NCBI GenBank assembly: GCA_947452665.1
Contig: CANGEH010000098.1
Coordinates: forward strand, 1-7,567
From: Caulobacteraceae bacterium
GTDB taxonomy: Bacteria > Pseudomonadota > Alphaproteobacteria > Caulobacterales > Caulobacteraceae
Length of the DNA: 7,567 nucleotides
Direction: 5' to 3'
This document shows, piece by piece, positions 1-5,549 of the stretch (position 1 is the stretch's first letter; every line of letters starts with the position of its first letter). The translations under genes were made by a program, and so were the position numbers. A model generated the notes under the pieces. That model was not told the DNA's origin, did no database searches, and saw only the letters and a list, made by a program, of their open reading frames with translations.

Positions 1-24
1 GTCAACAGCAAGGAGACGCAACCC

Positions 25-198
25 ATGGCCATTGAAGCTAGGATTCGCGAACTTGGTTCGCGGCACGAAAACCTTGATCGGGCGATCAAGGAAGAACTGC
101 AAAGACCCGCCTTTGATGACACCAAATTGCGACACCTCAAGCGACAAAAACTCAAATTAAAGGAAGAAATCCAGACCCTGCAAGGTCGCGCTCACTAG
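25..198 (+). CDS. YdcH/DUF465 family small helical protein
   Basis: This 57-residue protein reads MAIEARIRELGSRHENLD at the N-terminus and ends QTLQGRAH. It is highly charged and predicted to be almost wholly helical: a first helix (about residues 1-26), a short turn around P28-D32, then a Lys-rich second helix (about 33-53) with the pattern KLRHLKRQKLKLKEEI. The length, the early HE(N)LD segment and the two-helix hairpin fit the DUF465/YdcH family, small cytoplasmic coiled-coil proteins of unknown molecular function that are common in proteobacteria. The reading frame is open back to base 1, but AGGAG at 11-15, nine bases ahead of ATG 25, supports this start. Its TAG stop lies one base from the stop of the convergent pseC gene. 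In many alphaproteobacteria such genes occur in tandem; whether a second copy lies to the left cannot be seen. Family assignment is by pattern recognition. Confidence 0.85.
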   Translation: MAIEARIRELGSRHENLDRAIKEELQRPAFDDTKLRHLKRQKLKLKEEIQTLQGRAH

Positions 199-208
199 GT
201 TAGAGCGC
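188..208. other. Small inverted repeat spanning the two convergent stop codons
   Basis: GCGCTC at 188-193 is complementary to GAGCGC at 203-208, leaving a 9-base loop that contains the TAG stop of the DUF465 gene (196-198) and part of the TAA stop of pseC (200-202). A symmetrical hairpin here could weakly end transcription from both sides. Neither strand shows a following T tract, so it is not a standard intrinsic terminator, and a 6-bp repeat can occur by chance. Confidence 0.3.
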
Positions 209-1411
209 CAGATCCAGACTGGCGGCGAGGGCCCGGACCACCCGGACCGGGTCCTCATCGCTCATAGAGGCAAACAGGGGCAGGCTAAGACACTGGCTAT
301 AGAACCGGTCGGCCCCGGGCAGGTCTGTATGGCCATAGCGGTCCCGGTAATAGGGCTGATGATGCACGGGCACATAATGCACCTGGGTGCCAATGCCTTG
401 GCGGCCTAGGGTCTGCATTAACTTGGCGCGGCTGGTGCCTAGACCGGCAAAATCGATTAGGGCGACCATCAGGTGCAGGGCCGGATCGCTGCCGGGCGGC
501 GGGGCAATCAGTTGTACCCAAGGGGCCAAGGCGGCCATGTGCGTGCGGTAAATCTCGGCCAAGGCGCGCCGTCTATGGCAAAACCGGTCCAGCTTGGACA
601 ATTGGCTAAGGCCAAGCGCGCATAATATGTCAGCAAGCCGGTAGTTATAACCAAGCTCTGGCATTTCATAATACCAAGGATTGGCGGACCCATCCGCGTC
701 GCGGCCAAGACTGGTATTGGTAAAGCGCTCCGGCGCCCTGACCATGCCATGGGTGCCCAGCCGAGCCAGCCGCTCGGCCAGCACCGGGTCCTCAGTCGTG
801 ACCATGCCGCCCTCACCGCAGGCAATAGTCTTGACCGGATGAAACGAGAAGGTGGCCATGGCACTATGGCGACAATCGCCGATCCGCTCAGGCCCGCCGC
901 CAAAATCCATGCGCGTGCCCAGGCCATGGCAGGCGTCTTCGACCATCACGGCCCCTGCCGCCTCGGCCAAGGCGCGAAGGGTGGGCAGGGGCGCGGGATT
1001 ACCGGCAAAATGTACTGGTAAAACGGCGCGCAGACGCTTGTCCTGGGCCTTATCGATCGCTTGGCCAAGACTTTGCGGCGTCATCAGCCCGGTTTTGGGA
1101 TCGACATCGGCAAATATGACCTCGCCGCCCTGATAACGCACACAATTGGCGGTCGCCAAAAAGGTGATGGCCGGAACAATACAGACCTCTCCAGGCTTGA
1201 GGCCAAGCGCCATTATGGCCAGATGCAGGGCCGCTGTGCCATTGGCGCAGGCTATGGCATGGGGCGCGCCGACGGCCTTGGCAAAGGCCGCCTCAAAGGC
1301 GCCGACTCCGGGGCCGGTGGTAAGGAAATCAGCCTGCAGGGCCTGCGCAACCGCGGCAATATCATCGGCCTCAATGACTTGGCGCCCATAGGGCAGGGCA
1401 GGGGCTGTCAT
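200..1411 (-). CDS. pseC: PseC, UDP-4-amino-4,6-dideoxy-N-acetyl-beta-L-altrosamine transaminase
   Basis: This 403-residue protein is a DegT/DnrJ/EryC1/StrS (PLP, fold type I) sugar aminotransferase. PseC enzymes transfer the amino group of L-glutamate to C4 of the 4-keto sugar made by PseB, the second step toward CMP-pseudaminic acid, in the cytoplasm. Visible signatures are the N-terminal LPYGRQ...DDI (6-17), LTTGPGVGAFE (30-40), ANGTAALHLA near the phosphate-binding site (56-65), VEDACHGLG (157-165, with D159 expected to contact the PLP ring nitrogen), and SFHPVKTI with K194 as the Schiff-base lysine, followed by GEGG. HYVPVHHQPYY (345-355) is typical of the PseC end of the family. Length is normal. 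The ATG lies 3 bases after the pseB stop with no convincing Shine-Dalgarno, so translation is probably coupled to pseB. Specificity as PseC rather than another 4-keto-sugar aminotransferase (such as Caulobacter FlmB) rests on motifs plus the adjacent pseB. Confidence 0.92.
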   Translation of the reverse strand: MTAPALPYGRQVIEADDIAAVAQALQADFLTTGPGVGAFEAAFAKAVGAPHAIACANGTAALHLAIMALGLKPGEVCIVPAITFLATANCVRYQGGEVIFADVDPKTGLMTPQSLGQAIDKAQDKRLRAVLPVHFAGNPAPLPTLRALAEAAGAVMVEDACHGLGTRMDFGGGPERIGDCRHSAMATFSFHPVKTIACGEGGMVTTEDPVLAERLARLGTHGMVRAPERFTNTSLGRDADGSANPWYYEMPELGYNYRLADILCALGLSQLSKLDRFCHRRRALAEIYRTHMAALAPWVQLIAPPPGSDPALHLMVALIDFAGLGTSRAKLMQTLGRQGIGTQVHYVPVHHQPYYRDRYGHTDLPGADRFYSQCLSLPLFASMSDEDPVRVVRALAASLDLAL

Positions 1412-1414
1412 GGC

Positions 1415-2494
1415 CTAGGCCGCTTGTGCCAGACCAAAAAGATCCAGCAGGGCCTGACCCCTTAGCCATTGGGTATTATTGTCGCTGGAATAGACAAACC
1501 CATCGGCCACCGGTCTGGCGCTGCCGCTGGGCAGGCCGGGCTTGGCCAGAAAGGGGGTGCGGTCATATTCGACAAAGGTGGGTTCAATCACATAGCGGTC
1601 GCCAAGCTCAGCGGTCACACGCGCATCGTCTCCAGAAATCATCACCTCATGCAGTTTTTCGCCCGGCCTAATGCCAATATGGGCCAGCGGCAGGTGCGGG
1701 GCCATGGCCCTGGCAAGTTCGGTCACAGTCATGCTGGGAATCTTGGGCACAAAAATCTCTCCGCCGCGCGTCAGGTCTAGCGAGGACAGAACAAAGTCCA
1801 CGCCCTGGTCAAGCGTGATCCAAAACCTGGTCATGCGGGGGTCGGTAATGGGCAATTCCTTGGCACCTGAGGCAATCAGGCGCTGAAATAAGGGCACCAC
1901 ACTGCCGCGCGACCCGGCGACATTGCCATAGCGCACGACGCAAAACCGCGTGCCAATATCCCCCGATAGATTATTGGCCGCCACAAAGGTCTTGTCCGAG
2001 GCCAGCTTGGTTGCGCCATAAAGATTGATCGGATTGCAGGCCTTGTCGGTTGAAAGCGCCACCACCCTCTGGACCCGATTGGCTAGGCTGGCCCAGACGA
2101 CGTTTTCAGCGCCAATAATATTGGTCTGGATACATTCGGACGGATTGTATTCTGCGGCGGGCACCTGTTTTAAGGCGGCGGCATGCACGACAATATCAAC
2201 GCCGCGTAGGGCCAGGGTCAGGCGGGCCCGGTCGCGCACATCGCCGAGAAAAAACCGCATGCGGCTCATCTGTTCGGGCGAAAACTGGTCCTGCAGTTCC
2301 AACTGCATTTCGTATTGTTTTAACTCGTCGCGCGAGAAAACAATCACCTTGCGCGGCTTATATTGCGATAAAATGGTCTGGACAAAACGCCGACCAAACG
2401 AGCCGGTGCCGCCGGTGATCAGGACAATCTTGTCATCGAGCACGGCGCCCTGGGGCGCAAAAGCGGGCGGCGCCATGGATTGCGAATCGGCCAA
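1415..2494 (-). CDS. pseB: PseB, UDP-N-acetylglucosamine 4,6-dehydratase (inverting)
   Basis: PseB is an NADP-dependent short-chain (SDR) enzyme that converts UDP-GlcNAc to the C5-inverted 4-keto-6-deoxy sugar, the first committed step of pseudaminic acid synthesis; PseC uses the product. Visible features are the Rossmann motif ITGGTGSFG (26-34), the FSRDELKQYEMQ segment typical of PseB/FlaA1 (53-64), GDVRDR (84-89), HAAALKQVP (104-112), the catalytic STDKA (T149, D150, K151) and YGATK (Y159, K163), and RPGEKLHE (276-283). All key residues are present. The 359-residue frame begins at a TTG with GGGGAG six bases upstream, but this gives an unusual Ala/Pro-rich leader of about 17 residues. Family members usually start only a few residues before the NAD motif, so the GTG at 2443 (VLDDKIVLITGG, 342 aa) or the ATG at 2476 may be the true start. 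It is the first gene of a pseB-pseC unit. Caulobacter FlmA is the equivalent name in stalked bacteria. Confidence 0.94.
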   Translation of the reverse strand: MADSQSMAPPAFAPQGAVLDDKIVLITGGTGSFGRRFVQTILSQYKPRKVIVFSRDELKQYEMQLELQDQFSPEQMSRMRFFLGDVRDRARLTLALRGVDIVVHAAALKQVPAAEYNPSECIQTNIIGAENVVWASLANRVQRVVALSTDKACNPINLYGATKLASDKTFVAANNLSGDIGTRFCVVRYGNVAGSRGSVVPLFQRLIASGAKELPITDPRMTRFWITLDQGVDFVLSSLDLTRGGEIFVPKIPSMTVTELARAMAPHLPLAHIGIRPGEKLHEVMISGDDARVTAELGDRYVIEPTFVEYDRTPFLAKPGLPSGSARPVADGFVYSSDNNTQWLRGQALLDLFGLAQAA

Positions 2495-2524
2495 GAGCGG
2501 CTCCCCAAAACCGGGCGGCCGAAT

Positions 2525-2576
2525 CGACCGCGTCGCCTATGTTCCTCGCTAAAGGACAACAAGGCAAGCGCGGTCG
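2525..2576 (-). promoter_or_regulatory. Extended imperfect stem-loop in the pseB leader
   Basis: By hand pairing, CGACCGCG (2525-2532) pairs with CGCGGTCG (2569-2576). After a 2x3 internal loop, GCCT (2535-2538) pairs with AGGC (2562-2565). TGTT (2540-2543) pairs with AACA (2558-2561), and CCT (2544-2546) with AGG (2553-2555), around a 6-base loop. This gives 19 Watson-Crick pairs in 52 bases with only small bulges. It fills most of the gap between the GST and pseB. No T tract follows directly on either strand, so a plain terminator is unlikely. In pseB mRNA it would be a 5' leader structure; a small RNA or an intergenic palindromic repeat is also possible. The pairing is seen directly; the function is inferred. 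Confidence 0.5.
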
Positions 2577-2580
2577 CAAA

Positions 2581-2607
2581 ATATTAAATACTACTTAAAT
2601 GGGCCAA
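2581..2607 (-). promoter_or_regulatory. Possible pseB promoter
   Basis: On the - strand, TTGGCC (2607-2602, -35-like) is followed after 15 bases by TAATAT (2586-2581, -10-like), each matching 4 of 6 sigma-70 consensus positions. Transcription would begin a few bases downstream, at the foot of the 2525-2576 stem-loop. The spacer is shorter than the usual 17, and the box sits just beyond the GST stop codon, so readthrough from the GST or an alternative sigma factor is also possible. This is weak evidence. Confidence 0.25.
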
Positions 2608-3234
2608 TTATGTTCCAAGGGCATAGACGCCGCCGCGCTCTAGGCCGCGCTGATAGGCGGGTCTAGCCTGCATCTTGGCCAGATAGGCGGTTAGGTTTGG
2701 GTAGGGCGCTAATCGGCCCGCCGATGAAGCCGCCTCAAGCACAAACACATTATTGATGTCGGCCCCGGTCAGGCCGTCGCCGACAAAATAGCTTTTGCCC
2801 TCAAGGTGCTGGTCCATATAGCCCAGATGATTGGCAATTTCGCTCTGGATGCGGGGGGCTAGGGGCGCTGCGGCCTCGCCCAGCCTTGAGGTATAGAGGG
2901 CCAACATCAGTGGCAGCATGGCCGAGCCCTCGGCAAAATGCAGCCAGTGTTGATAATCAATATAGTCATGACTGCCAGGTTCGGGCCTTAGCCGGCCCGC
3001 GCCATAAGTATCGATCAAATAGTCAATAATCGCCCCGGACTCAGCCACAGTCCGGCCCTTGTCGGTAATGACCGGGGACTTGCCCAGAGGGTGAATGGCC
3101 TTGAGGCTATCGGGCGCTAGACGTGTGACCGCGTCTCTTTGATAAAAGGCCATCTCGTAATCAATGCCCAATTCTTCGATCAACCAAATAATTCTCTGGG
3201 ACCTGGAATTATTGAGATGGTGCAATTTAAGCAT
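2608..3234 (-). CDS. Glutathione S-transferase family protein
   Basis: This 208-residue cytosolic GST-like protein has an N-terminal thioredoxin-fold domain (about 1-78) and an all-helical C-terminal domain (about 88-205). Visible features are NNSRSQRIIWLIEELG (8-23) with S10 in the position of the usual Ser/Cys/Tyr that activates glutathione, HPLGKSPVITD (48-58) with the conserved cis-proline P54, and AESGAIIDYLID (64-75), where E65 and S66 are the expected gamma-glutamyl contacts. GLTGADI (154-160) matches the helix N-capping box. Length and domain order are normal for bacterial GSTs. It would conjugate or reduce an electrophilic or peroxide substrate using glutathione; the substrate cannot be inferred. 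GAGGA about five bases before the ATG is a clear ribosome binding site. It is transcribed divergently from the GGDEF-EAL gene and in the same direction as pseB, 113 bp away, with no obvious functional link to either. Confidence 0.9.
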   Translation of the reverse strand: MLKLHHLNNSRSQRIIWLIEELGIDYEMAFYQRDAVTRLAPDSLKAIHPLGKSPVITDKGRTVAESGAIIDYLIDTYGAGRLRPEPGSHDYIDYQHWLHFAEGSAMLPLMLALYTSRLGEAAAPLAPRIQSEIANHLGYMDQHLEGKSYFVGDGLTGADINNVFVLEAASSAGRLAPYPNLTAYLAKMQARPAYQRGLERGGVYALGT

Positions 3235-3380
3235 TTGATCCTCGATTTTACAGTAGTTATTGATATCTTATCTTGAACTATTGATGAATTTTTGCACAGA
3301 TTGCGAAAAAAATCATCTTATCAACTTAAAATTTACCTCGAACGCACTAGCTCTTCGCGCCTAAGGCGAGGGGGCGCAGA
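3235..3380. promoter_or_regulatory. AT-rich divergent intergenic region (GST / GGDEF-EAL gene)
   Basis: These 146 bases are much richer in A and T than the flanking genes and must hold the start signals of both divergent genes. The octamer ATCTTATC occurs twice (3265-3272 and 3315-3322), exactly 50 bases apart, so both would face the same side of the helix. An imperfect inverted repeat runs from GATGA (3283-3287) to TCATC (3313-3317), with a T run facing an A run inside it. No -35/-10 pair with good spacing stands out for either gene. GAGGGGG at 3368-3374 is the ribosome binding site for the + strand gene. The regulatory role is inferred from position. Confidence 0.4.
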
Positions 3381-5516
3381 ATGCTGAAGTCGCAAAAACA
3401 AGTTAGATCGATACCATCGCAACTCCTTAAGCCTGTCAATTTTATTGTCCTGCTGGCCATGGTCATGGTTGCGGGCCTTGGCTTCTTGGCTCAGTCCCAC
3501 ATGGCAAAACAGTCGGACCGGATGATCCGGGCCAATGTGTCGGGCCTAATGGCGGAGCAACAAAAGCGCCTTGCCAGTGAGGTCGAGGCCTTAGCCTTGA
3601 CCAATCCCTCAAGCCCTGACCCCAGCCGCTTCTTGGGCGAACCGGCGGACTATGCCCTGATCATGGCGGCGCATGGTCCGACGCTCAAGGCCTGGGAGCG
3701 GGGCATTCCGACCCTTGCCGATGGCCTCGGCCTGATGGGACCGCCCCTGAACCAATTGATCAATGCCAGCCTGGTCGGATCGCAAAAGGACCATACCCAG
3801 ACCGGCCTAATGGTGATCCGCGGACAGCTGGCCATTATTGCCCTGACCCCATTGCCCGAGCCCTTGGCCGCAAACCGGGCCCGGACGGGACCTGGCCGGG
3901 TTTTGGTTCTGGCCAAGATCATGCAGGCGGACCAGTTACGCGCCTTGGGTCAGGGCGCCAATATTACGGACCTGCGCTTTGACAGTAATCGCTGGCAGAC
4001 GGCCGGGGCGGGGACCATGCCAATCCCATTGGGTCATGGTCTTGCGGCGGGCGGTATTCGCTGGTCAAACCCGGTCAAGAGCGCGGCGTTTATGCCGCTT
4101 TGGCCGATTGTCTTGGTGATATTGGGCTTGCTAGCGGTCCTTATGGTCCATGGCCTAAGGACTGAGGCGGCAGCCGCCGACAAGCTGAGCGAGGCGGAGG
4201 CCCGCGCCCGCTATATGGCCGTTCATGATCCCCTGACTCAATTGTCCAACCGCACCGATTTTATGGATCGGCTGAAAGCCAGTATGGCAGGGCTGCGCCG
4301 GTCCGGCGGCCAGATGTCGGTCCTGCTGATTGATCTGGACCTGTTTAAGGATGTGAATGATGCGCTCGGCCATGCGGTTGGCGATGCCCTATTGCGCGGC
4401 AGCGCCCAGCGTATTCGCGCCAGTCTCGGTGTCGGTGACCATGTCGCGCGTCTGGGCGGCGATTTGTTCGCTATTCAATCCTTTGCGCCGCATCCGTCCG
4501 ATACGGTTTGCGGCCTTTGTGCGCGCTTAGCCGAGGTCTTTGCCGAGGAGTTTCAGATTGACGGCCATGCGATCCGGCTGACCCTATCGATTGGCTGCGC
4601 CACGGCGCCGGACCATAGTCTGGATGCCGAGGGCCTACTAAGGCGGGCGGAGTTGGCGCTGAAAAAGATTAAGGCCAATGGCCGCAATGGCTATTATTGC
4701 TTCGATGATGTGATGAATCGGGCGCTAAATACCCGGTACAGGCTGGAGCGAGACCTGCGCGCCGCGATCAAGACCCTGGATCAATTCATTCTATGTTATC
4801 AACCCCAGTTGGATCTTCAAACCGGCCAGGTGGTTAGCCTTGAGGCCTTGATCCGGTGGATTCACCCGCAATTGGGCCTGATCCCACCGGCCGATTTCAT
4901 TCCGCTTGCCGAAGAGACCGGTCTGATCGCGGCCCTTGGCGACTGGGTGATTGACCAGGCTTGCCGCGATGCTCGGCGTTGGCCAAACCTGCGTGTGGCG
5001 GTCAATGTATCGCCTGCCCAGTTTCGTGAGGCGCGGCTGGTCGATGTGGTGCAAAACGCCCTTGAGTCGAGCGGCACCTCGGCCGAGCAGATCGAGCTCG
5101 AAATCACCGAAAGCGTTCTTTATGCCAATCCGCAGCGCACGCGCGAATTGCTAACCGGCCTGCAGGCGCTTGGCACGGACCTGGCCATGGATGATTTTGG
5201 AACCGGTTATTCCAACCTGGCGCAACTGGGCTCCTTCCGGTTCAAGACCCTGAAGCTGGATCGATCCTTTGTCTCTAAAATTGGCCAAGAGCCTTATGCC
5301 GAAGCCATTTGCGCCGCCGTCTTGTCGCTTGCTCAATCCCTGCGCCTTCGCACGGTGGCGGAAGGCATTGAAACCGAAGACCAGGCAAGGTTCTTAAGTC
5401 AGTACCAGTGCACACTGGGTCAAGGGTTTCTGTTTAGCCGCCCCATGCCAGTGGAGCGGTTGGAAATGCTATTGGCCACCAAGGCCCGGTTCTGGCCAAG
5501 GCCCGTTGCGGCCTAG
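3381..5516 (+). CDS. Membrane GGDEF-EAL protein, probable c-di-GMP phosphodiesterase with degenerate cyclase domain
   Basis: This 711-residue inner-membrane signalling protein has a short cytoplasmic start, TM1 (about 19-38), a periplasmic sensor region (about 39-234; extracytoplasmic CHASE4-like is possible but not certain), TM2 (about 237-258), a linker helix, GGDEF (about 281-442) and EAL (about 453-700). The GGDEF domain keeps DPLTQLSNR (283-291) and the metal-site IDLDLFKDVND (317-327), but its signature is RLGGDLF (357-363): the catalytic glutamate is leucine, and the upstream inhibitory RxxD site is GVGD. Cyclase activity is therefore unlikely; such domains may bind GTP to tune an adjacent EAL. 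In the EAL domain the expected metal and catalytic residues are all present: E488 (EAL), N542 (VNVS), E574 (LEITES), D604/D605 (DDFGTGYS), K625 (LKLDRSF), E661 (AEGIE) and Q681 (GQGF). It should hydrolyse c-di-GMP to pGpG, promoting a motile state. GAGGGGG six bases before the ATG supports the start. Confidence 0.93.
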   Translation: MLKSQKQVRSIPSQLLKPVNFIVLLAMVMVAGLGFLAQSHMAKQSDRMIRANVSGLMAEQQKRLASEVEALALTNPSSPDPSRFLGEPADYALIMAAHGPTLKAWERGIPTLADGLGLMGPPLNQLINASLVGSQKDHTQTGLMVIRGQLAIIALTPLPEPLAANRARTGPGRVLVLAKIMQADQLRALGQGANITDLRFDSNRWQTAGAGTMPIPLGHGLAAGGIRWSNPVKSAAFMPLWPIVLVILGLLAVLMVHGLRTEAAAADKLSEAEARARYMAVHDPLTQLSNRTDFMDRLKASMAGLRRSGGQMSVLLIDLDLFKDVNDALGHAVGDALLRGSAQRIRASLGVGDHVARLGGDLFAIQSFAPHPSDTVCGLCARLAEVFAEEFQIDGHAIRLTLSIGCATAPDHSLDAEGLLRRAELALKKIKANGRNGYYCFDDVMNRALNTRYRLERDLRAAIKTLDQFILCYQPQLDLQTGQVVSLEALIRWIHPQLGLIPPADFIPLAEETGLIAALGDWVIDQACRDARRWPNLRVAVNVSPAQFREARLVDVVQNALESSGTSAEQIELEITESVLYANPQRTRELLTGLQALGTDLAMDDFGTGYSNLAQLGSFRFKTLKLDRSFVSKIGQEPYAEAICAAVLSLAQSLRLRTVAEGIETEDQARFLSQYQCTLGQGFLFSRPMPVERLEMLLATKARFWPRPVAA

Positions 5517-5520
5517 ATGG

Positions 5521-5549
5521 GGCTTAAGGGTGGGTCTGGCGCCTAAGCC
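5521..5549. other. Inverted repeat at the convergent ends of the GGDEF-EAL gene and mnmC
   Basis: GGCTTA (5521-5526) is complementary to TAAGCC (5544-5549). With one bulged A the stem extends by GG/CC to 8 bp, enclosing about 12 bases. It covers the mnmC stop codon and starts 4 bases after the stop of the GGDEF-EAL gene. No T tract follows on either strand, so a terminator role is only a suggestion from position. Confidence 0.3.

Noticed and set aside
508..927. 139-codon - strand frame inside pseC
   Set aside because: It is a shifted frame of a well-recognised aminotransferase; the Trp/Arg/Ser-rich product has no domain, and pseC is uninterrupted.
1412..1421. Perfect 10-bp palindrome GGCCTAGGCC at the pseB-pseC junction as an operator
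   Set aside because: It is formed by the pseB stop and nearby GC-rich codons within a translationally coupled pair; such a short palindrome is expected by chance and an operator inside the operon is unlikely.
2025..2552. 175-codon + strand frame opposite pseB, extending into the intergenic gap
   Set aside because: The translation is Arg/Ser/Thr-rich and matches no family; most of it is the complement of conserved pseB codons, and no ribosome binding site was seen.
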